A DNA stretch of 57,885 nucleotides, from contig SVOS01000008.1 in assembly GCA_015066245.1 (NCBI GenBank), forward strand, positions 1 to 57,885, written 5' to 3'. Both the position numbers and the translations under genes were made by a program. Below are positions 15,440 through 24,487 of this stretch, piece after piece. Source of the DNA: Oscillospiraceae bacterium. Its GTDB lineage: Bacteria; Bacillota; Clostridia; Oscillospirales; Acutalibacteraceae. Every line of letters begins with the position of its first letter. Positions within the stretch are counted from its first letter, which is position 1. A model generated the notes under the pieces. The model saw nothing but the letters and a program-made list of their open reading frames with translations, was not told where the DNA came from and did not search any database.

Positions 15440-18379
15440 TTATTCGCTTCTCAGTGCAACTACAGGGTCTTTCTTGGCGGCAAGTCGAGAGGGGATAAGT
15501 CCTGCGATAAATGTCAGCAGCATACTGATTCCCACAAGAATAACACCTGCACCAAGGGGCAGATTTGAAACGATGGTTACATCTGTAAGGAGAACATCAA
15601 GAATAATGTTGATGGGGATATTCAAGAGCAGTGTAAGTCCTACACCTAAAAGTCCCGAGATTAAACCGATAATAAGTGTTTCTGCAGTGAAAATGTTAGA
15701 TACATTGCGTTTTGATGCACCCATAGAGCGGAGCACACCGATTTCTTTTGTTCTTTCCAGAACAGAGATATAGGTGATAACACCAATCATAATTGAAGAT
15801 ACCACAAGAGAAATAGATACAAAAGCAGTAAGTCCGTAGGAAACCGCATCTACTATAGTGCTTACAGAAGACATCAGCATAGCAATATAGTCTGTGTAGG
15901 TGATTTTGTCTTCGTTGGATTTGCCTTCGTTATATTCGTTTACAAGATCGGTGATAGACTGCTTTGCATCAAAAGAAACAGGATAGATGCTGATTTTGCT
16001 GGGGTTGTCATATTCTACGGAACCCAGAGTATGAAGGGTATTTTCCAAAGTTGTTTCGGGAACAAACTCGTCAAAGTCCTGAGCTTTTTTAGCCTCGTCA
16101 ACACCCTCGTAGTATGCATCCAGCATAACTGCAAGGTCAGAGTCGCCGAAGTTGGCAATCTGAGAAAGAGCCTTTTCAGCATACTGAGCGGTTATCATCT
16201 GCTTCATACTGTTAATCATGAATGACTCGATTTCTTCGTCACTCATGTCTTCAAAATAAGCCTTGATGGTAGCTTCGTCAACACCCTGAGAGTTTTCAGC
16301 CGAAAGCATTGCATCAATACGGCTTTCTCTGTCGGGAAATTGGGTCATGTACTGCTCGACAGACTGAGTGAGCATCTCCTCGGGAGGAGTAGAGATGATG
16401 TCCCTGTACATCTGTGCTTTTTTGGATTTGGGAAGGTGGTTGATATAAGAGGTAAGCATTTCTGCTTTTTCTGAATCTGTGTATTCTTTGCCACTTTCGA
16501 TAAACTCAGCACCGCTTAAAACATCGGTAGTAGTATCCTTAAGCTGCTCTTTAACAATTTCGCTGTCGTTGATTGCATCAATATAATAGTTTGTCAGGGC
16601 TTTTGTGTAGCAGATAGTACCGGTAAGAGATGCGGCAGTTGCATCCTCTTTGGGTCTGATAATACCGACGATTTTAAGCTCCTCGGCGTTATCGACTGCA
16701 ATTTTAAGAAGTGTATCGTTTGCACTGATATCTTCCCATACACCATTTTCGTTTTTGGAGTAAAGGTCGGTAGGCAGCACAAGCTTAAAGGTTTTGCCCA
16801 GAACCTCGTCGTAGCTCCAGCTTGATGCGGCGTTGCTTTCATATTCTTCGCCTTGGGTAAGAGCAAGAAGAATATCGTCAACCTCATCAGCATCCTTAAA
16901 GCTTAAAGCATAAAGAGCGGTGTCGGCGATTTCGTTGTTTTCTGTTACTACAAGCACAACCTCGTTGTAGTTCTGAGGCCATCTGCCGCCATTTTCTACG
17001 ATTTCATACTGGTCTGTAATAAGAGGGCTGATTGCACCGCCGTCTTTTGCAGGAATCATCTCCTGCCATACGTCAAGCATATAGTCCTCGGGAGAAATTG
17101 CCTGAGAGTAGGTATCAGAAATCATACCCTCAAAAAGTGCTGAGGGATTAAGCTTTTGAGGCACTTCATCGTCAGTTGCAGTTTCATAAATCAGCAGGTC
17201 AAGGTCATATCCGTACTGGATGGAGTTTATATATGGGTCAACTCTGTCAGAGTTTTCCTCAAGAAATGCCTTGAAGGGCTTGAGGTTGTTTTTGCTTGTT
17301 GCAGAGCCGCTGATGGTTTTGAGCATATCGTACATAACCGTGTTTGCATAAACATAGCCGTCCTCATGCTCTTTGTTGCTGCTCTGAATGTTCATCATAG
17401 AAGTCATCATTGTGGTCATATCAAGGGCTTCTTCTTCGATAACAATGGGATAAGAGGAAAGTGTGTCCTCCTGAACTCCGTCAATAAAAGCCTGAATGCC
17501 GCTAGAAAGAGAAAGAATCAGCGCAATACCGATGATACCTATGCTTCCTGCAAAGGAGGTGAGGAAGGTTCGGGCTTTTTTGGTAAGAAGATTTTTGAAA
17601 GAAAGGCTTAATGCAGTCAAAAAAGACATAGAAGGCTTCTTTGTTCTTTTCTTTTTGCCCTGCTGAGTGTAAAGGCTCTGAGCCTCTTTGATTTCTTCCT
17701 CTGTTACGGGGTTTGAGTCGCCGACAATTTTGCCGTCCTTAAGGTTTACGATTCTTGTGGCATATTCCTCAGCAAGCTCGGGATTATGGGTAACCATAAT
17801 AACAAGTCTGTCTTTTGCAACCTCTTTGAGTATATCCATAATCTGAATGCTGGTTTCTGTGTCCAGAGCACCCGTAGGCTCGTCAGCGAGGAGGATGTCG
17901 GGGTTGTTAACCAGAGCTCTTGCAATGGCAACTCGCTGCATCTGACCGCCTGACATCTGGTTGGGCTTTTTCTTGAGCTGGTCTCCGAGTCCAACCTTTT
18001 TAAGTGCTTCTTTAGCACGTTTTCTTCTCTCGCTTTTTTTAACACCAGAGAGTGTCAGAGCAAGCTCTACATTTGATAAAACATTCTGATGGGGAATAAG
18101 GTTATAGGTCTGGAAAACAAAGCCTACAGAGTGGTTTCTGTATGTGTCCCAGTCGCGGTCTCTGTACTTTTTTGTGGTGACGCCATTAATAAGTAAATCA
18201 CCGTCAGAGTATCGGTCAAGACCTCCGATAATATTGAGCAATGTGGTTTTACCGCAGCCCGAGTGACCTAAGATTGCAACAAACTCGTTGTCTCTGAAGC
18301 TTAAGTCAACACCTCTCAGTGCGTAAACCTTGTTGTCGCCCATTTTATACTCTTTGCGTATATTTACAAGGTTAAGCAT
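15440..18379 (-). CDS. ABC transporter, fused ATP-binding and FtsX-type permease
   Basis: A 979-residue fusion of a MacB/LolD-type ATPase (Walker A GHSGCGKT at 38 to 45, signature MSGGQMQRVAIARAL near 140, Walker B ILLADEPTGALD near 165) to an FtsX/MacB-type permease. One membrane segment follows near residue 280, then a ~550-residue extracellular region, then three C-terminal membrane segments with the ERTKEIGVLRSMGASKRNV motif. This type IV-exporter layout usually serves antimicrobial-peptide resistance or lipoprotein handling. ATG 18379 is chosen because AAAGGAGCG precedes it. No separate partner gene is adjacent. Confidence 0.9.
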   Translation of the reverse strand: MLNLVNIRKEYKMGDNKVYALRGVDLSFRDNEFVAILGHSGCGKTTLLNIIGGLDRYSDGDLLINGVTTKKYRDRDWDTYRNHSVGFVFQTYNLIPHQNVLSNVELALTLSGVKKSERRKRAKEALKKVGLGDQLKKKPNQMSGGQMQRVAIARALVNNPDILLADEPTGALDTETSIQIMDILKEVAKDRLVIMVTHNPELAEEYATRIVNLKDGKIVGDSNPVTEEEIKEAQSLYTQQGKKKRTKKPSMSFLTALSLSFKNLLTKKARTFLTSFAGSIGIIGIALILSLSSGIQAFIDGVQEDTLSSYPIVIEEEALDMTTMMTSMMNIQSSNKEHEDGYVYANTVMYDMLKTISGSATSKNNLKPFKAFLEENSDRVDPYINSIQYGYDLDLLIYETATDDEVPQKLNPSALFEGMISDTYSQAISPEDYMLDVWQEMIPAKDGGAISPLITDQYEIVENGGRWPQNYNEVVLVVTENNEIADTALYALSFKDADEVDDILLALTQGEEYESNAASSWSYDEVLGKTFKLVLPTDLYSKNENGVWEDISANDTLLKIAVDNAEELKIVGIIRPKEDATAASLTGTICYTKALTNYYIDAINDSEIVKEQLKDTTTDVLSGAEFIESGKEYTDSEKAEMLTSYINHLPKSKKAQMYRDIISTPPEEMLTQSVEQYMTQFPDRESRIDAMLSAENSQGVDEATIKAYFEDMSDEEIESFMINSMKQMITAQYAEKALSQIANFGDSDLAVMLDAYYEGVDEAKKAQDFDEFVPETTLENTLHTLGSVEYDNPSKISIYPVSFDAKQSITDLVNEYNEGKSNEDKITYTDYIAMLMSSVSTIVDAVSYGLTAFVSISLVVSSIMIGVITYISVLERTKEIGVLRSMGASKRNVSNIFTAETLIIGLISGLLGVGLTLLLNIPINIILDVLLTDVTIVSNLPLGAGVILVGISMLLTFIAGLIPSRLAAKKDPVVALRSE

Positions 18380-18396
18380 AAATATCGCTCCTTTCG

Positions 18397-18415
18397 ATGT
18401 TAGATAGTATAACAT
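18397..18415. promoter_or_regulatory. Imperfect palindrome in the ABC transporter promoter
   Basis: ATGTTA-N7-TAACAT (18397 to 18415) covers a TATACT -10-like box on the minus strand and lies 18 nt upstream of the start codon. Its position over the likely -10 suggests a repressor operator; the regulator is not adjacent. Confidence 0.4.
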
Positions 18416-18468
18416 AGCTTTATGAATTGAGTATTAACAAATATAAAAAAACTAATACAAATTTTAAG

Positions 18469-18502
18469 AAAAAAGACACCTGCTTTTTGTTGCAGGTGTC
18501 TT
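18469..18502 (-). terminator. Terminator of the CotH-dockerin gene
   Basis: AAGACACCTGC and GCAGGTGTCTT form an 11-bp stem with an 8-nt loop; on the minus strand it is followed by TTTTTTCTT. It lies 12 nt after the gene. Confidence 0.88.
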
Positions 18503-18514
18503 AAGTTTAAAGAA

Positions 18515-20572
18515 TTACTTTATGGGCTGACCGATTGCATATTCAAGCTCGTAATTTGCAAGGTACTTCTGAATGTTTGTTGCATCCTTGATAGAAAGGT
18601 TTTCGTCTGCATTTACATCAGCGCACTTCATTGCATCACCCTCGATAGTGGTGATTTTTGCAAGAGCTTTCTGAATAGCGGTTGTATCTTTGATATTTAC
18701 AGTTTCGTTCATATCGGCATCGCCTAAGATGAGAGTTTTGTAAACTGCATCGTGGAACTCACTGCTGAGCCATGCTGCACGGGTGTTGAGCCAGTCTACC
18801 ATATAGCTGTACTCGCCATCAAAGGTGATTATTTCATTCTCTGTGTATTTTGTAATCTCAGTATCGGGTGTATATGTGCCTGTTTCGCTGTTGTATGTGC
18901 CGTTTAAAAGCTTTGTGTGGTCGCAAATCCAATCGCCTGTGTGGATTCTCCAGCCAAGCTCATAGTTCATCTCTGCAGTGCCCTTAAGGTAGTTGTAGTA
19001 TACATCCTTGGAGTAAAGCTGACCATCGGTTGAGTTTTCGCTGTTAAATGTCTCAATAGCGGGAACAAAGTCTTCAAACCAGATTTCAGCCATTCTCTGA
19101 AGAATTGTTTCGTTCATCATAGCATAACCTGGGAGAGTATACTTGCCTGTTTTGCCTGAGCCGCCGCGAGAGTTAAGCTTATAGATTGACCACCAGCCTG
19201 TGGGCTCTTCGTAGTCCTTAACGCCCATGCTATTTAAATCGTTTATAACGCCTGTTGCGTTACCTAATGAGTTGTCATAGTCCCAGCAGGGAGAACCGAA
19301 GAACTTGTAGTTGCCGTCTTCGTCAGCCATATAGGTTAAATAGAAGCTGGAGATACCAACGTCCCAGTTTTTGCCGAGTTCGTTGATAAGTACGAGCTTT
19401 GCTAAAGAGTCAATGTCAACCAGCTCCTCAAGATTGTCGGAGTTCTGGATAACTGCTGTATACATTGCGTCAAACTTTGTCTGAACCTGCTTTAATACAT
19501 CGTTGTAGTAGGGGTCGTCGTTATCAAGCTCAGGACCTTTTACTGTAAGGTTGCACTTTGCCTTTGAGGAGTAGGTGTGATAGTCATCATTGCCTGCACC
19601 TGCGTCAATCTCAACAAGGAAGGGGAATTCTGCCTTGAGGGTGCCGTCTTCGTTAAGATGAGTTTCGTCCTCAATTACCTTAACAAGGTTCTTCTTGCCG
19701 ATATCTACTTTCTGAGTAAGCTGATAAGCACCGATGTACTCACCATTCATATAAAGGTCAACAAATCTTGACTGTGAAGCAAAGGGAAGACCTACAGCAT
19801 TACCTAAATCATAGAGGAATCTGTTTCTCATAAGAGTTGAGTCCTGATAGTTTGCAAGAAGGGATAACTTCTTGGTTTGTTCCATACCATCAACAGAAAC
19901 TGCCTCTTCGTATGTTACGTTAAAAGGCTTTTTCTCTTTTACCCAGGTTGTGTTTCCTCTGCCTTTGATTTTTTTGATATCAGTGTTGTCTACAGAGCCG
20001 TCTTTATTAACAATAGCACCTGTTGCCTTTGCATCGTTCTCTTTGTCCTGAGAAAGATAGGAGAGAAGGTCTGTGCCGTTGCCGTCTGCATCAGGATTGT
20101 TGATGTAAATAGCAGCTTCTGCAGTGGACTTTCTGAATCTGAAGGTGATTTCCTTGCCGTCCAGCACAGCCTTGAAGTCATCGGTTGTGTTGTAGTCGAT
20201 GGTTGCAAAGCCCCAGGAGGGAATTGTAACATCGCCGATTGTGATGTCTGTTGAAAATGTGTTGAGGATTTCTGCCTTTTTGCCATCTGCTCCGGAGGGC
20301 AGGAAGAAGTAATATTCCTCAGAAATACCGTCTTCACGATTAACGCTCATATCTCTCAGGTCGTCATCGTCATAGTCACGATATATGTCAAGCTTCTGCC
20401 AGTGCTGCCATGCCTGAGTCTCTGCCATAGCAGAAGCACCGTGAACATAAAGCATATCGGCTTTAATATAATCAACGGATTTGAAGTCGGGTGTGGTGTC
20501 AGCACTTACTGTCATGCTGAGAGTGCCCAGTGCCATAATAAGCACCAGCAAAATTGAAATTAACTTTTTCAC
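18515..20572 (-). CDS. CotH-kinase-family secreted protein with C-terminal type I dockerin
   Basis: A 685-residue secreted protein: signal peptide (residues 1 to ~24), a CotH kinase domain with KGRGNTTW (203 to 210), KKLSLLANYQDSTLMRNRF, FLVEIDAGAG and CWDYDNSLG, and a C-terminal dockerin (~613 to 685) with two F-hand calcium loops, each followed by IKD[TA]T.IQK. CotH domains are atypical protein kinases in spore coats; CotH-dockerin fusions are known in ruminococcal cellulosomes, where their substrate is unclear. The start is GTG 20572 behind GGAGGAAAC. It is likely a scaffold-bound protein on the cell surface. Confidence 0.9.
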   Translation of the reverse strand: MKKLISILLVLIMALGTLSMTVSADTTPDFKSVDYIKADMLYVHGASAMAETQAWQHWQKLDIYRDYDDDDLRDMSVNREDGISEEYYFFLPSGADGKKAEILNTFSTDITIGDVTIPSWGFATIDYNTTDDFKAVLDGKEITFRFRKSTAEAAIYINNPDADGNGTDLLSYLSQDKENDAKATGAIVNKDGSVDNTDIKKIKGRGNTTWVKEKKPFNVTYEEAVSVDGMEQTKKLSLLANYQDSTLMRNRFLYDLGNAVGLPFASQSRFVDLYMNGEYIGAYQLTQKVDIGKKNLVKVIEDETHLNEDGTLKAEFPFLVEIDAGAGNDDYHTYSSKAKCNLTVKGPELDNDDPYYNDVLKQVQTKFDAMYTAVIQNSDNLEELVDIDSLAKLVLINELGKNWDVGISSFYLTYMADEDGNYKFFGSPCWDYDNSLGNATGVINDLNSMGVKDYEEPTGWWSIYKLNSRGGSGKTGKYTLPGYAMMNETILQRMAEIWFEDFVPAIETFNSENSTDGQLYSKDVYYNYLKGTAEMNYELGWRIHTGDWICDHTKLLNGTYNSETGTYTPDTEITKYTENEIITFDGEYSYMVDWLNTRAAWLSSEFHDAVYKTLILGDADMNETVNIKDTTAIQKALAKITTIEGDAMKCADVNADENLSIKDATNIQKYLANYELEYAIGQPIK

Positions 20573-20611
20573 AAAGTTTCCTCCCTTGTACTTATATTAT
20601 TTATTATTATA

Positions 20612-20639
20612 ACATATAGAAGTTTGATATTCTATATGT
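20612..20639. promoter_or_regulatory. 28-bp inverted repeat upstream of the CotH-dockerin gene
   Basis: ACATATAGAA-N8-TTCTATATGT is a perfect 10-bp inverted repeat. On the minus strand it directly precedes a TATAAT (20606 to 20611) and covers the position where a -35 box should be; the -35 itself (TAGAAT) is poor. This looks like an activator or repressor site controlling the dockerin gene. Confidence 0.5.
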
Positions 20640-20687
20640 AAATCAGCTAAAATTAGAGGGCAAAATTTGTAGCATATATTTTATCGG

Positions 20688-20716
20688 TTGCAGTGAGTAT
20701 AAATTTATGTTATTAT
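20688..20716 (+). promoter_or_regulatory. Candidate promoter of the epimerase gene
   Basis: TTGCAG (20688 to 20693) and TATTAT (20711 to 20716) are 17 bp apart, upstream of the epimerase ribosome-binding site. It is divergent from the CotH-dockerin promoter. Confidence 0.6.
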
Positions 20717-20758
20717 ATAATCATATTTGTAAATGAAAATATGCAGGAGGTATTTATT

Positions 20759-21808
20759 ATGTTTATTTATGAAAAATCAGTAGTCAAAGCGGATATGGAT
20801 GACCTTATTTCCCGTGATATTCCTTATGAAAAATTAAAGGGCAAAACTGTGCTTGTGACAGGTGCAACAGGAATGCTTGCCTATTACTTTACACTTACAC
20901 TGATGCATCTCAATTACGAGAAGAATTACGGCATAAAGGTGCTTGCTCTGGTAAGAAGCAAAGCTAAAGCCGAGGCAAAATTTGCAGGCTTTTTAGATGA
21001 TGATAATTTTGAGATTATCGCTCAGGATGTTTGTACTCCCATTGATTATGAGGGTGACATCCACTACATTTTCCATGCTGCAGGTGCCGCAAGCCCTTAC
21101 TTTATCAAGAACGACCCCACAGGCATTATTGCCGCAAATACACAGGGTACCGTTAATATCCTTGAGCTTGCCAGAAAGAAAAATATAGAGAATGTTGTAT
21201 ATCCCTCAACCCGTGAAATTTACGGAAAGGTTGAGGAGGTTGACTTTGTAAGGGAAACCGATATGGGTACCTTTGACCCCCTTGAGGCAAGGTCTTGCTA
21301 TCCCGAAAGCAAGCGTATGGCTGAGACTATTCTCAAGAGCTATCTTGTTCAGTACGGTGTACCCTTTACAGTGCTCAGAATTGCTCATTCCTACGGTCCG
21401 GGTATGATTATCGGCAACGACGGCAGAGTTATGGCAGACTTTATTACAAATGCTGTAAACTCTCAGGATATTGTTATGAAAAGCGACGGCCTTGCCGAGC
21501 GTGCTTTCTGCTATGTTTCTGATGCAGTAGCGGCTATTTTCCTCGTAATGCTTAAGGGCGAAAACGGCGAGGCATACAACCTTGCCAACGAAACCGAGCC
21601 TATGGCAATCAGAGATGTTGCTAAGCTTATCTCTGAATTATTCCCCGAGAGAAATATCGGCGTTGTATATGAGGCGTCAAACGATACCTCAGGCTATTGC
21701 AATTACAAGCGTAAGGGCCTTAACACCGCAAAGCTTGAGGCTCTCGGCTGGAAGCCGATGATTAAGCTCAGAGACGGTCTTAAGAGCACTGTGTTAAGCT
21801 TTGATTAA
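20759..21808 (+). CDS. NAD-dependent epimerase/dehydratase (nucleotide-sugar, UDP-glucuronate decarboxylase-like)
   Basis: A 349-residue extended short-chain dehydrogenase. The Rossmann motif TGATGMLAYYFT lies near residue 35, the catalytic Y-x3-K is CYPESKRMAE near residue 180, and RAFCYVSDAV, typical of the sugar-nucleotide epimerase/decarboxylase group, lies near 245. The usual Ser of SSSEVYG is in the context YPSTREIYG. The ATG at 20759 follows GCAGGAGG. It is followed by a pyruvyl transferase, so a role in making a nucleotide sugar for a surface glycan is inferred; the exact product is unknown. Confidence 0.85.
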   Translation: MFIYEKSVVKADMDDLISRDIPYEKLKGKTVLVTGATGMLAYYFTLTLMHLNYEKNYGIKVLALVRSKAKAEAKFAGFLDDDNFEIIAQDVCTPIDYEGDIHYIFHAAGAASPYFIKNDPTGIIAANTQGTVNILELARKKNIENVVYPSTREIYGKVEEVDFVRETDMGTFDPLEARSCYPESKRMAETILKSYLVQYGVPFTVLRIAHSYGPGMIIGNDGRVMADFITNAVNSQDIVMKSDGLAERAFCYVSDAVAAIFLVMLKGENGEAYNLANETEPMAIRDVAKLISELFPERNIGVVYEASNDTSGYCNYKRKGLNTAKLEALGWKPMIKLRDGLKSTVLSFD

Positions 21809-21830
21809 TATGAAAGGATAGTGCAGGATA

Positions 21831-23336
21831 ATGAGTGACAAAGTGAATATAAATGTAATTCCTGCACCCCTTACAAAAGAGGAAGCGGCAGTAGCAGAGC
21901 CCGATACAAAGGTGCTTATTTGCGGGTTGATGCAGTGCAGGAATTTAGGCGATGTGGTAATTTCCGATTGCGTAAAATATCTGATAAAAAAATCCGCAAA
22001 AAAAGACGGGCTTAAAAATATCAAGATTTCTACCCTTGATATCCGCCGACAGAAAGATGCCAAAAATCTCAATAGAGTAAGAAACTCTGACCTGGTAGTT
22101 TTCCCCGGCGGAGGATTTATAAAGTATAAAGCTGAAAAATTCCCGCTTGAAATGGGCAGAGTTACACAGAGAGCCGAGCATTACGGTATTCCCGTAATGT
22201 ATAACGCCATGGGCTATGAAGGGTATGATGCCGATAATGAAGGATGCCAAACCCTTAAAGCCATGCTTGAAAATTTTTCAAGCCGTTACATAACCTGCCG
22301 CGATTTTTCGGATGAGCTTAACGAAACCTACCTTAAGGATGCTGCCATTAATTCAAAGCGTGTAGCCGACCCTGCTACATGGGTCAGCGAAACCTATAAG
22401 ATAAAGCGAAAAGATGATTCGGATATTGTTGGCTTAGGTGTGGCACGAGGCGGTCTTTTTGAAGACCATGGTGTGCCTGTTACCAAAGAAGATTTGCTTT
22501 CTATCTGGTCAAATCTTATTAAGTCCCTTGAAGCTGAGGATATAAAATATAAGTTGTTTACCAACGGATTAAGGCAGGATGAGGAGTTCCTTACAGACTT
22601 GATTGCATATATTGGCAAAGAGGATGAAAGAGACAAGATTTCCTTGCCCTCTGCCGAAACCCCGAAACAGCTTGTAGAGTATATCGCAGGCTTTTCTTCA
22701 GTAATCGCCTGCAGAATGCATGCGAATATAATTGCTTTTTCTCTGGGGATTCCCTCAGTTGCCTTTGTGTGGAATGATAAGCTCAGATTCTTCGGAGAGA
22801 GCATTGGTTGCTCTGAGAGATATCTGGATTACACAAAGCTCAATGACGCCGAGAATATAGTCAAAGTCCTCAAAAAAGCACAACGTGAAGGTTACGAAGA
22901 AGGAATTTTAAAACGTGAGAAAGACTCGGCATACAAAAGCGTCAGAGATTATTTTTCGCCTTTTGCAAAAGAGCTCCTTATTAATCGACGCAGGAACCTC
23001 TCGAAAAAGAAGCTTGTTTGTTTTGGACTTCCGAACCTGGATTCTCCAAAGCTCAATGACGAGTTTTTTGAGGAAAATATAAGCTTTTATGTAACCGATG
23101 ACCCGAGTCTTGCAGGCACAACCTGTCTTTCTAAGCCGGTGTATCACATCAAAAAGCTCAGAAAGCTCATAAAGCCTTTTGTCATTGTCAGCGAAACAGT
23201 ACATTATCCCGAAGCTGCACAAGTTCTCAAAAAATTCGGCTACAAAGAAAAATACGATTTTACAAATATGCACTCTTACACAAGATATGTGTATAAAAAA
23301 GGCGAAGTTTTTTTATCAGAGCCAAAAACGAAATGA
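21831..23336 (+). CDS. Polysaccharide pyruvyl transferase family protein
   Basis: A 501-residue protein matching the pyruvyl transferase family, which ketalises sugars of exopolysaccharides or teichoic-type polymers with pyruvate from PEP. Diagnostic segments are CGLMQCRNLGDVVISD near residue 30, VVFPGGGFIKY near 90 and ACRMHANIIAFSLGIPSVAF near 290. A C-terminal ~130 residues look like an additional nucleotide-sugar-type domain of unknown role. It follows the epimerase by 22 nt and probably shares its transcript. Confidence 0.87.
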   Translation: MSDKVNINVIPAPLTKEEAAVAEPDTKVLICGLMQCRNLGDVVISDCVKYLIKKSAKKDGLKNIKISTLDIRRQKDAKNLNRVRNSDLVVFPGGGFIKYKAEKFPLEMGRVTQRAEHYGIPVMYNAMGYEGYDADNEGCQTLKAMLENFSSRYITCRDFSDELNETYLKDAAINSKRVADPATWVSETYKIKRKDDSDIVGLGVARGGLFEDHGVPVTKEDLLSIWSNLIKSLEAEDIKYKLFTNGLRQDEEFLTDLIAYIGKEDERDKISLPSAETPKQLVEYIAGFSSVIACRMHANIIAFSLGIPSVAFVWNDKLRFFGESIGCSERYLDYTKLNDAENIVKVLKKAQREGYEEGILKREKDSAYKSVRDYFSPFAKELLINRRRNLSKKKLVCFGLPNLDSPKLNDEFFEENISFYVTDDPSLAGTTCLSKPVYHIKKLRKLIKPFVIVSETVHYPEAAQVLKKFGYKEKYDFTNMHSYTRYVYKKGEVFLSEPKTK

Positions 23337-23338
23337 AA

Positions 23339-23374
23339 AATCCCCGACAGAGCGTTTATGCTTTGTCGGGGATT
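23339..23374. terminator. Bidirectional terminator between pyruvyl transferase and licD
   Basis: AATCCCCGACA.AGC and GCT.TGTCGGGGATT form a long stem with a 6-nt loop. The plus side is followed by GTGTTATTG and the minus side by TTTTTCATTT, so it serves both convergent genes, better on the minus strand. Confidence 0.8.
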
Positions 23375-23377
23375 GTG

Positions 23378-24451
23378 TTATTGTTTCTTTAAAGGAATAA
23401 TATCGTAATCAACGCCATAGTAGCGGTGACTGCGTTTCCTTCTGAATTTAGGTTTGTAATCTTCCTTTTTTACACCTTCGAAGATGATATTTTCATCAGC
23501 TACGGTGTGATTGATTCTTTCTTCAATTGGCGGAAGCTGCATATAGTCACCGAACATGTGGTTAAGGAGCTTTTTGTACTCTTTGGGAGCACGAACAGTC
23601 TTGCCCTCAAACTCAATGTCTGTGCCCTCAGCCCACAGCTCAAAGAAAGAAATCTCTTTTGGATATCCGTGGAATCCTGCAAGACTTGCAATCAGCTTTT
23701 TGTTGCTGAAGGCTTTTGTAAGTTTTGCCGTAAGACTTCTCAAACCATATAAAAGAGGCAGAGGAAGTATGCACTGGATAAACCTGAATGTCACAATAAA
23801 AGGCAGGCTCATATTTTTGTAAAGAAATTCGGATGTCTTCTTTTTTGAGCATATAAAAGCGTTGATAAGGCTGAAACTCTTAAAGCATAGCTTCTGGATA
23901 AAGCTCTTGTCACTTATATAGTCAAGAGGGAAGATATCCATAAAAATTCCCTTATGAATACCTGTGTGTTCAAATTTGTCTTCACCGAAATAGGTGCCGT
24001 TTTTGCGAAGCTTCGCATAGAAAAAGTAGCATTCTTTTTCGGTTTTGTGGGTTTGTAGGAAGTAGTCAGAAGAAAATTCATCCTTGAGCTTCAAAAGCTT
24101 GTTAAAATCTTCTCTGGGCATAGATACGTCAATATCGTCGTCCCAGGGGATAAATCCACCTGTGCGTGCCGCACCGATCAGGGTGCCGCCTACGATATAG
24201 TAACGCAGGTTATGCTTGCGGCAAACTCTGTCAAGCTCCATAAGAACTTCAAGCTCGGTTTTCTGAAGTTTTCTGAGTTTTGCATCACTTTTAGATTTTT
24301 TATCAAGCTTATCTTTAAGCTTTTTTTCAATTATTTCTCTGAGATTTTCAGCTGATCCTTCGTAGTTTGTGAGAACTTCAAAAGCAGTATCTGCCGCAGT
24401 GTTCAAAAGCAGATTTTCTTTTTCTTCTGTTGTATTCATTTTTGAATTCAT
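23378..24451 (-). CDS. LicD family phosphotransferase-like protein
   Basis: A 357-residue LicD-domain protein. LicD enzymes transfer phosphocholine or related phospho-alcohols to teichoic acids or glycans. The nucleotidyltransferase-like core is clear: YYIVGGTLIGAARTGGFIPW followed by DDDIDVSMPRED near residues 85 to 110. Residues 1 to 70 form a Lys/Glu-rich, probably coiled extension. TAAGGAGATG precedes the ATG. It lies 36 nt after the BlaI-type regulator, so the two are probably co-transcribed; the substrate is unknown. Confidence 0.9.
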   Translation of the reverse strand: MNSKMNTTEEKENLLLNTAADTAFEVLTNYEGSAENLREIIEKKLKDKLDKKSKSDAKLRKLQKTELEVLMELDRVCRKHNLRYYIVGGTLIGAARTGGFIPWDDDIDVSMPREDFNKLLKLKDEFSSDYFLQTHKTEKECYFFYAKLRKNGTYFGEDKFEHTGIHKGIFMDIFPLDYISDKSFIQKLCFKSFSLINAFICSKKKTSEFLYKNMSLPFIVTFRFIQCILPLPLLYGLRSLTAKLTKAFSNKKLIASLAGFHGYPKEISFFELWAEGTDIEFEGKTVRAPKEYKKLLNHMFGDYMQLPPIEERINHTVADENIIFEGVKKEDYKPKFRRKRSHRYYGVDYDIIPLKKQ

Positions 24452-24487
24452 GAAAAAACATCTCCTTATGTACTGCGGCGTATTTGC

